Source: a virus. Taken from it: a DNA stretch of 30,153 nucleotides. The stretch's first letter is position 1; each line of letters starts with the position of its first letter. Below the pieces are notes generated by a model. That model ran no database searches. It was not told the origin of the DNA and saw only the letters and a list, made by a program, of their open reading frames with translations. Positions 1-7,374 of the stretch are shown one piece after another. A program made the position numbers and the translations under genes. The DNA lies in IMG/VR virus record IMGVR_UViG_3300046096_000025, positions 1 to 30,153 of that record, one strand, 5' to 3'.

Positions 1-127
1 TTCCAACCCGGTGCTGCACTGAGCAAACTGTGTTGACCAACAGGGCTACCACTGGCGTTAATACCAAATTGCTTACCATACCAAAACTGCATACGCACAC
101 GATTTGCATATTTGCCCTTGGCTACAT
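1..127. repeat. Terminal direct repeat, left copy (circular contig overlap)
   Basis: These 127 bases are identical to the last 127 bases of the window. The length equals the largest k-mer used by common metagenome assemblers, so this most likely marks a circular or circularly permuted molecule and not a true terminal repeat. The reading frame of the J-like gene runs through the join without interruption, which supports closing the circle at 30,026 bp. Confidence 0.93.
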
Positions 128-560
128 CAACTGTTTCACCGCGGTTAAGCGCACCGATCAATTCAGGTGTGCCGATTGGTGTGTCGTCAATTTCGATTTC
201 GTAAACACCTTCTACTGGTCCTTCGCTCAATGCGTAAGCAACCCATAGGTATTTGTTTTCTGTGCTGCCTGTTTCAGCGTAAACAATAGTTCCGCCTACT
301 TGTCTAAAACCATAGATTACAGGAATGGCTTCTGTTCCACCACCACGCTTGGTAATCAACACACCTTCTTCTCTGGCAGCATCGTTACCACTTGGAATGT
401 CCATGTCGCCCATGAATGGCTTGAGAACAAAGTTCATAACCTTGTTAACAAGTTTGTCACCTGCTTTGGTCATGCCTGCGCCGAAGCCTATGGCAGCACC
501 CATTGGTCCGCCTACGAAGAAGCCTACTACACCGCCTACAATTGCGCTAAACAATCCCAT
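1..560 (-). CDS. J-like tail-tip / host-specificity protein, N-terminal part (gene continues at 30026 across the circle)
   Basis: This is the 5' end of the gene whose remainder lies at 26726-30026. Starting from the ATG at 558-560 and joining the ends gives one open frame of 3861 nt (1286 aa). The first 30 residues are a glycine- and alanine-rich hydrophobic stretch (begins MGLFSAIVGGVVGFFVGG). A conserved-looking tail-tip N-terminal region follows: around residues 63-80 it reads EEGVLITKRGGGTEAIPVIY, then YLWVAYALSEGPVEGVYEI near 104-122. That pattern is typical of the phage tail-tip attachment family (lambda gpJ-like). The start lies 2 nt after the acetyltransferase stop, inside a tail operon. 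The apparent GTG start at 30124 is internal codon 155 and only arises from linearising the contig. Confidence 0.88.
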   Translation of the reverse strand, partial: MGLFSAIVGGVVGFFVGGPMGAAIGFGAGMTKAGDKLVNKVMNFVLKPFMGDMDIPSGNDAAREEGVLITKRGGGTEAIPVIYGFRQVGGTIVYAETGSTENKYLWVAYALSEGPVEGVYEIEIDDTPIGTPELIGALNRGETVDVAKGKYANRVRMQFWYGKQFGINASGSPVGQHSLLSAAPGW

Positions 561-562
561 AA

Positions 563-997
563 TTATTCCTTAATCCAAATTTCTTTCTTTGCAAAGCCTT
601 GTTGTTCAATAACAGCATTAATGTGCTCACTGTTCAAGTCAAGATCTCCTGCAATAATTTTTACAACATTGTTAGCCACAGTCCACTCTTTAAATGGTTT
701 AAACATGTCACTGTAAATGCCTTGATTGCGGTGTGTCGGTAAGACATAGAAAAACTGCAAGTGTGCATAGAGATCTTTGCTCCAGTTGCCTTGAACTAAG
801 TATCCGCCAATGCAACCAATGGGTCTTGAGCCTTCGTAAGCATTATGCCAAAAGTGTGTTGCTTTGACGTTGTAGTTTTTTACAGTTTGTGTGACAAAGT
901 CTTCGTCATATTGACTTATTTCGAATTCGTCACGTTGGTATTCCAACAATATTAATGTTGAGTCCAACTCAGTTGCGTGTGGTCTTCTGATTACCAT
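563..997 (-). CDS. GNAT-family N-acetyltransferase-like protein in the tail module
   Basis: The 144-residue protein has the GNAT fold pattern. A beta-strand and acetyl-CoA loop lie at about 82-95 (FFYVLPTHRNQGIY), with R90-x-x-G93 matching the R/Q-x-x-G-x-G/A pyrophosphate-binding motif. An amphipathic helix follows (SDMFKPFKEW), and a C-terminal motif-B region ends in QQGFAKKEIW, typical of the family. The ATG is preceded by AAGAGAG about nine bases upstream. It lies between the minor tail genes and the J-like gene, where lambda-type phages often carry the NlpC/P60-like protein K. Similar acetyltransferases occur in tail modules of other phages. The substrate is unknown; a virion or host protein, or a small molecule such as an antibiotic, are all possible. 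Confidence 0.75.
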   Translation of the reverse strand: MVIRRPHATELDSTLILLEYQRDEFEISQYDEDFVTQTVKNYNVKATHFWHNAYEGSRPIGCIGGYLVQGNWSKDLYAHLQFFYVLPTHRNQGIYSDMFKPFKEWTVANNVVKIIAGDLDLNSEHINAVIEQQGFAKKEIWIKE

Positions 998-1002
998 TTA
1001 AA

Positions 1003-1031
1003 TTGCTCTCTTAGTATTTTTATTGTATACT
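1003..1031 (+). promoter_or_regulatory. Candidate promoter for the rightward HNH gene (leaderless)
   Basis: TTGCTC (1003-1008), a 17-base spacer and TATACT (1026-1031) resemble a sigma70 promoter with a good -10 box and a weak -35 box. Transcription would begin at about 1038, the A of the HNH start codon. There is no Shine-Dalgarno sequence, so the mRNA would be leaderless. The site overlaps the ribosome binding region of the leftward acetyltransferase gene. Confidence 0.45.
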
Positions 1032-1037
1032 TTACTT

Positions 1038-1394
1038 ATGGCACGACCAAAATCAGATCCTAACACTAGATTCTTTTCTAAAATTGAAATAACAGATGAC
1101 TGTTGGCTTTGGCGCGAAGGTCTTGATCGAGATGGATACGGTTTATTTGGATATGAAGGCAAGCAATGGCGTGCCCACAGATATATGAAACACATAACCG
1201 ATGGCTTAGACAATACTAAACCAGTAGTCATGCACACCTGTGACAATCCTAGTTGTGTAAATCCAGACCATCTTGTTAATGGCACTGTGCAAGAAAATAA
1301 TTTAGACAAACATCTAAAAGGCCGAAACAGAGGTTGGAAATTTCCTTCTTGGAAGAAAGGTAAAAAGAAACAACCTGACGGAACTTGGAAATAA
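1038..1394 (+). CDS. HNH homing-type endonuclease (HNH_3 family), only rightward gene
   Basis: The 118-residue product begins MARPKSDPN. It has the layout of the small HNH_3 phage nucleases: DDCWLWREGLDRDGYG near the N-terminus, then AHRYM, then the catalytic and zinc region VVMHTCDNPSCVNPDHL, followed by GTVQENNLDKHLKGR. The tail is lysine-rich and basic. These enzymes nick or cut DNA and often spread as free-standing homing endonucleases. The gene is opposite in strand to every other gene and is wedged between two minor tail genes. Its stop is separated by one base from the stop of the leftward neighbour. An upstream in-frame start at 1023 falls inside the promoter, so the ATG at 1038 is preferred. 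A second, diverged member of the same family lies at 16252-16716. Confidence 0.87.
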   Translation: MARPKSDPNTRFFSKIEITDDCWLWREGLDRDGYGLFGYEGKQWRAHRYMKHITDGLDNTKPVVMHTCDNPSCVNPDHLVNGTVQENNLDKHLKGRNRGWKFPSWKKGKKKQPDGTWK

Positions 1395-1395
1395 A

Positions 1396-2013
1396 TCAAT
1401 TCAAGCGACCCCATTTGTATTCAGTGTTGGCAATGATGCCACTCTTTTCCAATGCTGTATCATACTTAACCCCTTGGAACAACCAGTTGGATTCATTATT
1501 GGTTTTGCGAGCAGCGACTCGTTCAAAGTCCGCAAAGATACTAGAGCAGTCAATTTGAATTGTAGCACTGCGACTGCTTTCGTTTACTGAGTAACCATGG
1601 ATTTGACCATCAAACACCATAATAGGTGTGTCTAGGATTTGACCAGTAGTCTTGCTTAGGAATGCTTTGTAAACAACAACACGACTGCCTTCTGTTTCGT
1701 TGTTTAAGAATGTGCTGAGTGTAGCGTATTCAATAGCACTGAGCACAATGCTGAACTTGCCTACCTTAACATCAAAGTTTTCTTCAACACCGCTGAATCC
1801 AATAAAGTCACCTTGACTTAGATACACAATATCGCCTGCTGTAGGAGCAGTAGTTGAGTTCCAGGTGATGTCATATCCACCATTGCAGTAATACTTGCTT
1901 ACGTCTGTGCCGCTGTAGTCAAACAAATGCAGTTCTACAAGATCCACGCTGATGAATGAATCACTGTAAAACGCATTGCGAGCATTTGGGTGTGTTACTG
2001 AATAATTCTTCAT
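1396..2013 (-). CDS. Minor tail protein (lambda gpL position; DUF2163-like layout)
   Basis: The 205-residue protein is the second gene after the tape measure. It looks like a beta-rich tail-tip hub protein: a segment VELHLFDYSG, then YYCNGGYDITWN, then a motif like GDFIGFSGVEENFDVKVGKF, and later VFDGQIHGYSV. This pattern is seen in minor tail proteins that recruit the tail tip. No zinc or iron-sulfur cysteine set is evident. The ATG (2011-2013) overlaps the upstream stop in a TAATG junction and has an AGAGAAG ribosome site. A TTG six bases upstream is a poorer start. The assignment rests mainly on gene order (tape measure, M-like, L-like, J-like). Confidence 0.7.
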   Translation of the reverse strand: MKNYSVTHPNARNAFYSDSFISVDLVELHLFDYSGTDVSKYYCNGGYDITWNSTTAPTAGDIVYLSQGDFIGFSGVEENFDVKVGKFSIVLSAIEYATLSTFLNNETEGSRVVVYKAFLSKTTGQILDTPIMVFDGQIHGYSVNESSRSATIQIDCSSIFADFERVAARKTNNESNWLFQGVKYDTALEKSGIIANTEYKWGRLN

Positions 2014-2624
2014 TACCAAACTTCTCTAAAACTTACTTCTAGGTTAGTCATACCACCAATGCCCACAGTCCACTCGTCTACATCCTTGTCTAGGATAACT
2101 GTAAATGGCACTGCGTTGATAGTTACTAATTCATCTACTACCACTGGGTCAACTAACTTACCACTAAAGTAAATTACGCCTTCGCCTGAACCATCGCTGG
2201 TCAATGTGTTTGTGGCCATGTAGACTTTGCTGTGATTACCAAACTTAAAGTAATCACCTGCTTTGATCACAGTTTTGTTAGCACCAAGACCCTTAAGGGC
2301 TACTTGATACGCACCCACTGCGGCTGCTGTTTTTACTTTGGCATTGCCCACTGCTTGTGCGTAGTCAGCGGCTTTGTTGTAACTGATCTTAGGCAATGTA
2401 ATTTGAAAACTTTCTAGTTGACCGTATTGTTGTGCCATAAAAGCCTGAATAGGACCTACTTGATCTAGTGTCAAAGAAGTATACTTGCCTGTAAAGGTAT
2501 AGTAACTTGTGCCATAGCCAACACGGCGCTTGCGTCCGTTGACTGTTTCTGTGCTTTGCATTGGTGTAGTGACTTTAAAGTCCACACTGGCAAATTCTGG
2601 GCTTGTTGGATATGTTCCACTCAT
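2013..2624 (-). CDS. Minor tail protein directly after the tape measure (lambda gpM / distal-tail position)
   Basis: The 203-residue protein begins two bases after the tape measure stop. The N-terminal 90 residues contain basic and aromatic strands (NGRKRRVGYGTSYYTFTGKY) and a QQYGQLESFQITLP segment that resembles beta-barrel tail proteins binding the end of the tail tube. The second half has alternating strands ending in GGMTNLEVSFREVW. Its position between tape measure and gpL-like gene corresponds to lambda gene M or a distal tail protein. Which of these it is cannot be settled by reading alone. Translation is probably coupled both to the gene before it and, through TAATG, to the gene after it. 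Confidence 0.7.
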   Translation of the reverse strand: MSGTYPTSPEFASVDFKVTTPMQSTETVNGRKRRVGYGTSYYTFTGKYTSLTLDQVGPIQAFMAQQYGQLESFQITLPKISYNKAADYAQAVGNAKVKTAAAVGAYQVALKGLGANKTVIKAGDYFKFGNHSKVYMATNTLTSDGSGEGVIYFSGKLVDPVVVDELVTINAVPFTVILDKDVDEWTVGIGGMTNLEVSFREVW

Positions 2625-2626
2625 TT

Positions 2627-5059
2627 TTAGAATCCTCTTTGTCCTGAGTCTACCATTGCGTCGTTAATGACTTGACGGATAAGACCCTTTCTACTAATTA
2701 GCAAGTTATCAAAGCCCTGTGTATCATTAGCGACAATGGTAAAGTTTACGTTGACCGATTGTCCGCCACCAATATCTCCATTGCGTGTAATTGAACCAGT
2801 TGTGCTTGGTGTAAACAATTCTGGACCATTCTCACCAACCATATAAGTTGAGCCGCCCATAACTGGACCACCTAACTGACGACCACTGTATGTTTGTCCG
2901 CGAATTTGTGCTACTTGTGCAAGACCCATAGCCACTGCGCCTGCGGCAGCAATAGCACCGAATGGGAATGGATAAGTTGCCAATGCTTTAGTAGCAGCCA
3001 TGTAAGTGTTCATGATAGCGTTGGCAATGTTAAATGCCTTGGCTGCTTCAAACGCTTTCTTGTTTTGTGCGCCTAGAGCACTAAACATCTGTGCGCCTTG
3101 TTGAATACCGAACTGCGCCTTTTCCATATCGCTTTTCTTTTCAAACGCAATACGATCCGCCACAATGGCTTTTTGTTTTTCTTGAGCACCTATGGCTTGT
3201 AATTGTGCGCTGTCTCTTTCACCTAGCACTTGTGCAATACCATTCTTTTCTGCCATCAACACACTGTTAATGCGGTTAACTTCCATTTGAAGCAACTTAT
3301 CATTCAATTCCTGACTGATACGTAGTTTCTCATCTCTTAACTGCAATGCCAACATGACCTGTGCATCTAGCAAGGCTTTTTGTTGTTCCATGGTAAGTTG
3401 AATCTCACCAGCGTCAGCACGGACTTGTAAGTCTAATAATTGATTGCGGTCTTTTCTAAATTTTTCTTCTAGTGCAAACAGTTGGTTATACTTGCCTATT
3501 TCACTGTTAACAACATTCTGAACTTGTTGATTAACGGCTGCTTCGCCCATCTTGCGATAACGTTCATCAGTGGCAAACTGTTGCTCACGAATCTTCTTAA
3601 TATCGTCAGCACTCTTGCCTTCCATTAACAAGCGGTATTCTAATTGCTTTTGTAGTGCGGATTCAACTGGGCTTTGTCCGCCCATAATAGCACCAAAGCC
3701 TGCACTGGCTTGTTCACTGCGTAATTGGTTTTGACGCTTGATGCTTTCTTCTTCACGGATTGCATCACTTAGTCTATCTTTTTGTTGTTGGTTTAATGAC
3801 AAGCCAACTTTTTCTAACTTAGAGTTTTCTTCAGCAATAGTCTTGCGAATACGTGCTTCTGATTCACCGTATTGAAGTTTGTCTCTTTCGTAACTTGCAC
3901 TTTGTTGGATCTTAGCAATAGTGTCATCAAGTGCATCAATGGCTTTTTGTTGTGCTTGGTTGTATTGACCCAATGCTAAAGTAGCGTCATTTTGTTTGGT
4001 AGCAGTATTTGCAACTTCAGTAGCAATGTCTGCTTGTTTGTCTGCGGCTTTTTCACTAAGTCCAGTGTATTCATCCATCAAGGCTACTACATCCAAGCCT
4101 AATACTTTGGATAGTAACAATGCGGCACCAACTGCCAACATTAATGGATTCTTCTTAACTATAGTATTAAACAATGCCATAGCAGTGCCGGCTTGTCTAA
4201 TAGCCGCAGTCAATGCTACTGCACCTGTGGCTAACTTACTAACAGTTAATATGCCTACTAAGATCAATGCCACATTGGCTGTGTCTTTAATAGCAGTTTT
4301 GACATTTTGCATTACAGCATCAAATCCGCCTGCATTTTGAATGGCTGTTTTGATTTCGTCTGCAATAGCAATAATATAAGGAGCAATTTCAGCCACAGAC
4401 TTTTTAAGACCTTGGTTGAAAATCATTGTTAATTCATCTACACTGTCGCCAGCGGCATCTAATGTAGCGTAGTCAACATCACTTAATGCAAGACCTAAGT
4501 CTTCCATCATTTTCTTTAATCTGTCAGTGGCAGCAGCGGCTTCTAAAAGTCTTGGTCCTTGCTTGCCCAACAAGTCCATGGCTAATGCACTGCGTTCTGC
4601 ACTGTTTGGAATTTGTTTCAGTGCTTCACTGATCATCTTCAACTGCACATCAGCGGGTTGATTGACAATCTCTTTAAGTGGAACACCTAAACGCTTTAAT
4701 GCGTCTGTAGCAGGACCAGTGCCTTTGACCAATGCATCACCGATACTGGCTTGTAACTTACGCAATGAATTATTCAACTCACCTGCTTCAATACCTGCTA
4801 ACTGCGCACTTTGTTGCAGATAACTTAGATTCTTAGCACTTATGCCTAAGGCATTGGCAGCGTCAACAAGTTCACCTGCGCTTTGAAGTGTTTTAGAAAT
4901 AGCAAAGCCCATAGCAGCCGCGGCCGCAGTAATACCAGCCAATGCTAAGGCAGCACCATTGCCGATATTATCAATATCCTCTAATGCACGACCAAGGTTT
5001 TTAATCTGTCGTTCTGCATCACGGGTATCGGCCGTAATTTTGATTTGTGTTTCTGCCAC
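2627..5059 (-). CDS. Tail tape measure protein
   Basis: This 810-residue protein is the longest after the J-like protein and follows the G/GT chaperone genes, as expected for a tape measure. It begins with a helical segment (MAETQIKITADTRDAERQIK) and has alanine-rich hydrophobic stretches near residues 35-55 and 255-290. Long charged coiled-coil helices occupy about 360-660. The C-terminus carries the family hallmark MVGENGPELFTP near residue 740. The start is GTG, set directly after the TAA of the frameshifted GT reading frame, with an AGGAG box upstream. At roughly 0.15 nm per residue it would set a tail of about 120 nm (inference). No lysozyme or peptidase motif was seen. Confidence 0.95.
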   Translation of the reverse strand: MAETQIKITADTRDAERQIKNLGRALEDIDNIGNGAALALAGITAAAAAMGFAISKTLQSAGELVDAANALGISAKNLSYLQQSAQLAGIEAGELNNSLRKLQASIGDALVKGTGPATDALKRLGVPLKEIVNQPADVQLKMISEALKQIPNSAERSALAMDLLGKQGPRLLEAAAATDRLKKMMEDLGLALSDVDYATLDAAGDSVDELTMIFNQGLKKSVAEIAPYIIAIADEIKTAIQNAGGFDAVMQNVKTAIKDTANVALILVGILTVSKLATGAVALTAAIRQAGTAMALFNTIVKKNPLMLAVGAALLLSKVLGLDVVALMDEYTGLSEKAADKQADIATEVANTATKQNDATLALGQYNQAQQKAIDALDDTIAKIQQSASYERDKLQYGESEARIRKTIAEENSKLEKVGLSLNQQQKDRLSDAIREEESIKRQNQLRSEQASAGFGAIMGGQSPVESALQKQLEYRLLMEGKSADDIKKIREQQFATDERYRKMGEAAVNQQVQNVVNSEIGKYNQLFALEEKFRKDRNQLLDLQVRADAGEIQLTMEQQKALLDAQVMLALQLRDEKLRISQELNDKLLQMEVNRINSVLMAEKNGIAQVLGERDSAQLQAIGAQEKQKAIVADRIAFEKKSDMEKAQFGIQQGAQMFSALGAQNKKAFEAAKAFNIANAIMNTYMAATKALATYPFPFGAIAAAGAVAMGLAQVAQIRGQTYSGRQLGGPVMGGSTYMVGENGPELFTPSTTGSITRNGDIGGGQSVNVNFTIVANDTQGFDNLLISRKGLIRQVINDAMVDSGQRGF

Positions 5060-5571
5060 TTATCGTCTCCTTTGGCTTTGCTTCTTCATTTCTTTTTGTT
5101 CCCAAGTATAGAATGCGACCCATCCTTGGAACTCTGCAACTGTCATTTCGAAAACATCTGTAACTCGGAGACCAAGATCCTTTGCCAGCCTATAGGCAAA
5201 CATCAGATCCGGATCTCCAGTTAGTTTTTTTCTACTGACTCAATGCTTTCATCGTCACCGCTGGCCAAGTTAATCTCACCAACAACACGAATAATAACAT
5301 TAGGATCTACTTCATTCATGAAAACAACTTTGTCCATAGGAGTAAACATCTTTGAACCATCTTCGTTGCGAGCCTTGGTAATAAGACTTTCAACTAGTGC
5401 TTCAACTGTTTTGCCTTGCTGACTTAGTTCGATCAACTTGCTTTGCTCTTTAAGAGTAATGCTGGTCTTGAACCAAATCTTTGCGTCCCATTCTGGAACA
5501 TGAACACTCTTCATTTCGCCTGAAATCTTGTTGCGAAAGTGACCTGTTGCTTTTTCTAATACTTTTGACAT
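5060..5571 (-). CDS. Tail assembly chaperone GT fusion made by -1 ribosomal frameshift
   Basis: Slipping back one base at the A AAA AAC heptamer (5224-5230) avoids the TAA at 5221-5223 and extends the 116-residue G product by 54 residues to about 170. The extension begins LTGDPDLMFAYRLAKDLGL and contains MTVAEFQGWVAFYTWEQ, which is typical of the T domain of lambda-like gpGT: an acidic-Pro start, then a helix ending in a W-x-A-F-Y motif. It ends in TAA at 5060-5062, immediately before the tape measure GTG. In lambda, G and GT coat the tape measure and recruit the tube protein. The gene pair, slippery site and position all agree. Confidence 0.9.
5181..5230 (-). promoter_or_regulatory. Programmed -1 frameshift signal: slippery heptamer plus downstream stems
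   Basis: The heptamer AAAAAAC (5224-5230) is read as A AAA AAC just before a TAA stop. Seven bases past the heptamer lies the palindrome AGATCCGGATCT (5205-5216). A second stem follows, TTTGCC/GGCAAA (5181-5186 with 5195-5200) around an eight-base loop. Either could stall ribosomes and stimulate slipping. The heptamer and frame layout are seen directly; the stimulatory role of the stems is inferred. Confidence 0.85.
5221..5571 (-). CDS. Tail assembly chaperone G (unshifted product)
   Basis: The 116-residue protein is mostly helical and acidic at the end (GDDESIESVEKN). It lies between the HK97 gp10-like gene and the tape measure, the standard place for lambda gpG and its functional equivalents. 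Residues 20-80 contain the segment VHVPEWDAKIWFKTSITLKE, which resembles chaperone families that bind tape measure cores. The start ATG follows the upstream stop by 2-3 bases. It is made in excess over the shifted GT form in related phages. Sequence identity to any named family could not be tested here, so the call relies on gene order and the frameshift arrangement. Confidence 0.88.
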   Translation of the reverse strand: MSKVLEKATGHFRNKISGEMKSVHVPEWDAKIWFKTSITLKEQSKLIELSQQGKTVEALVESLITKARNEDGSKMFTPMDKVVFMNEVDPNVIIRVVGEINLASGDDESIESVEKN

Positions 5572-5889
5572 TTAATTTTTTCCTTTGATTGTTTTTAAAC
5601 TTGGACCAATAATACCATTGGGTGCTTGCTTACTGCCTCGCATACCTCTGGAAGTCATATGGCGTCCTCTATCTAAGACTGGAACATATGGCACATCATT
5701 TGATAATTCAAAATCTCTGTCATTCACAGTCTTTTTCCATCCGCCCCTTGCCGCTCCCGTTTTTACCGGAGTGGTTTTGACAACTTCAGTAAAGAGATCG
5801 TCAGCCAACCTCTTTACTGTGCTCCTAAGTTCATCATTGACCTGACGAATAGTCTGATCAATACCAACCACTTGGACTTTAAAAGTCAT
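5572..5889 (-). CDS. HK97 gp10-like tail completion / minor tail protein
   Basis: The 105-residue protein has the signature of the HK97 gp10-like family: a helical N-terminus, then TPVKTGAARGGWK near residues 40-53, then the strand NDVPYVPVLDRG. It ends in a basic, glycine-rich region (HMTSRGMRGSKQAPNG). These proteins sit at the head-tail joint and complete the tail. Its ATG overlaps the stop of the second tube gene in TAATG. The gene order is unusual, because in most siphoviruses this gene precedes the tail terminator and tube genes, while here it follows both tubes. Confidence 0.85.
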   Translation of the reverse strand: MTFKVQVVGIDQTIRQVNDELRSTVKRLADDLFTEVVKTTPVKTGAARGGWKKTVNDRDFELSNDVPYVPVLDRGRHMTSRGMRGSKQAPNGIIGPSLKTIKGKN

Positions 5890-6299
5890 TACGCCCAGCC
5901 TAGTGAACCTGTGCCCTGGAATGAAATGCTCGCTTCGATCATTCCATCAAAACTACCGTTAACTGTGTAACCAGTGACGATAACTTCACCACTCCATGCT
6001 GTGCCTGTGCCAGTTGGGTAAACTGTCAATGTAACAACCTTGTTAGTAGCACCAACACTACCTGCTGTTGGATTTGCATCCACAGTGGTAAAGTGAGTCG
6101 GATCCCAATACACATCAGCAGTGCCGCTAAAAGAACTAATTCCTTTAACATACTGACGTGTGCTATTGCCCATGATTGTCTTTTCGATTGTGTCAGCAGT
6201 TGCTTCGATACTGTATGAACGAACTTCTGCTACTGTTTGTGCTGATCCTGCGTCATCATCTAAAGTGATTGCGCCAGCGTTGCCTACATAAACTGTCAT
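5889..6299 (-). CDS. Major tail tube protein, second tandem paralogue
   Basis: The 136-residue protein is a clear duplicate of the gene immediately upstream. Both share VAEVRSYSIE near the N-terminus, then STRQYVKG and SSFSGTADVYWDP in the middle, and NGSFDGMIEASISFQGTG near the C-terminus. The middle third, where tube surface loops are expected, differs between the two. The alternating strands and the strand-final motif fit the tail tube beta-barrel fold. The ATG is preceded by AGGAGACTAAT. Whether both copies form one mixed tube, or one caps or decorates it, cannot be told from the sequence. Confidence 0.85.
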   Translation of the reverse strand: MTVYVGNAGAITLDDDAGSAQTVAEVRSYSIEATADTIEKTIMGNSTRQYVKGISSFSGTADVYWDPTHFTTVDANPTAGSVGATNKVVTLTVYPTGTGTAWSGEVIVTGYTVNGSFDGMIEASISFQGTGSLGWA

Positions 6300-6311
6300 A
6301 TTAGTCTCCTA

Positions 6312-6731
6312 TTAACCTGTAGTTGCGTATGTTAATGCGCCAGTTCCTTGGAAACTGATGCTTGCTTCGATCATACCATCGAATGAACCGTTGATAGTAT
6401 AACCAGTAACAATGATGTTACCTTCCATAACTTTGTCAGTGCCAGAACCTACATCGCCTTCTGGGTAGATGGCCAATGCTGCACCTGCGTCACCAACTGA
6501 TGCGAAGATCTCGCCGTCAATGTTGTTGGTGCCTGTGAAGTGTGCTGGATCCCAATACACGTCTGCTGTTCCACTGAAACTGCTTAGACCTTTAACATAC
6601 TGGCGAGTTGAGTCGCCCATAACTGTTTGCTCGATAGTATCAGCGGTCATCTCGATACTATAACTTCTTACTTCTGCTACGGCCGCCCCATTGATCTTGA
6701 TGGCGCCGGCATTGCCTACGAATGATGTCAT
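6312..6731 (-). CDS. Major tail tube protein, first tandem paralogue
   Basis: This 139-residue tube protein lies just upstream of its paralogue with a 12-base gap. It has the same landmarks (VAEVRSYSIE, STRQYVKG, SSFSGTADVYWDP, NGSFDGMIEASISFQGTG) but a different central insert containing TGTNNIDGEIFASVGDAG and a different C-terminal tip. Its ATG overlaps the stop of the 69-residue gene in ATGA. The position after the tail terminator and before the chaperones is normal for the tube protein. Both reading frames are intact, so neither copy is a decayed remnant. Confidence 0.86.
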   Translation of the reverse strand: MTSFVGNAGAIKINGAAVAEVRSYSIEMTADTIEQTVMGDSTRQYVKGLSSFSGTADVYWDPAHFTGTNNIDGEIFASVGDAGAALAIYPEGDVGSGTDKVMEGNIIVTGYTINGSFDGMIEASISFQGTGALTYATTG

Positions 6732-6937
6732 AATTGTTCTCCTATAATGTCATCGTTGCCAACCTCTTCTTCAACGGCGGGTATGGGCATTACCGTTTTC
6801 GTTTTAGGAGCCTTAAGTTTAGCAGTAACTTCTACTACTGCTGGCTCCCATCCATATTGTCTATAGAAATCAACACGCTCTGTTTCAACCATTTGACTTT
6901 TGTTAGTGCCGGGTTTGATTACTTTTGTATATTTCAT
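6728..6937 (-). CDS. Small head-tail region protein of unknown function
   Basis: This 69-residue protein is joined by ATGA overlaps to both neighbours (tail terminator before, tail tube after), which supports a real and coupled gene. The N-terminal half contains a small strand-helix unit ending in FYRQYGWEP. The C-terminal half is a Pro/Lys-rich linker followed by an acidic tail (EEEVGNDDIIGEQL). Small proteins of this size are common between connector and tube genes in siphoviruses, but no family is recognised. Confidence 0.7.
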   Translation of the reverse strand: MKYTKVIKPGTNKSQMVETERVDFYRQYGWEPAVVEVTAKLKAPKTKTVMPIPAVEEEVGNDDIIGEQL

Positions 6938-7374
6938 GCTGTTCCTCTCAAATAGTTATAGCGGACTTCTAATTCGATTAATAATTCTGCTAGTGGTGCA
7001 AGACGATCAACAATTTCAATTTTAGTAATTTGACTGTCCATTACACCTTGTGCTTTAAGACCCAAGTAGCGGTCTAGTTCAAGTTGTTCTTCAATGGCTT
7101 CTAGCATTTCATTGCGTCTTTGATCCAATTCTGAACCACGCACATACGCACGAATGTCAATACGTATTGTGCCTTGTCTGCGGCCAACACCTGGAGCACC
7201 CAGTGTTACAGTGCTACGATCTTCTTGACGAAGAATTACCACTGCGGCAGGAAACTGAGTAATGGCGATCTTGTCAATCTCAATTTGTTCGCGTGTAATA
7301 AAGTTGATGCGAGGCTCTTCGATTTCAGTAAGTGTGCGCTCGATCTCTTTAATGATATCGTTGCGTAAACTCAT
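6934..7374 (-). CDS. Probable tail terminator protein (lambda gpU-like position)
   Basis: The 146-residue protein shows the alternating helix-strand plan of tail terminators. An N-terminal helix (LRNDIIKEIERTL) is followed by a strand with FPAAVVILRQED, then TIRIDIRAYVRG, then a helix RRNEMLEAIEEQLELD, and a closing strand LLIELEVRYNYLRG. Such proteins cap the tube and join it to the head connector. It overlaps the connector gene upstream and the 69-residue gene downstream. The call is based on fold pattern and gene order; no catalytic site is expected in this family. Confidence 0.65.
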   Translation of the reverse strand: MSLRNDIIKEIERTLTEIEEPRINFITREQIEIDKIAITQFPAAVVILRQEDRSTVTLGAPGVGRRQGTIRIDIRAYVRGSELDQRRNEMLEAIEEQLELDRYLGLKAQGVMDSQITKIEIVDRLAPLAELLIELEVRYNYLRGTA

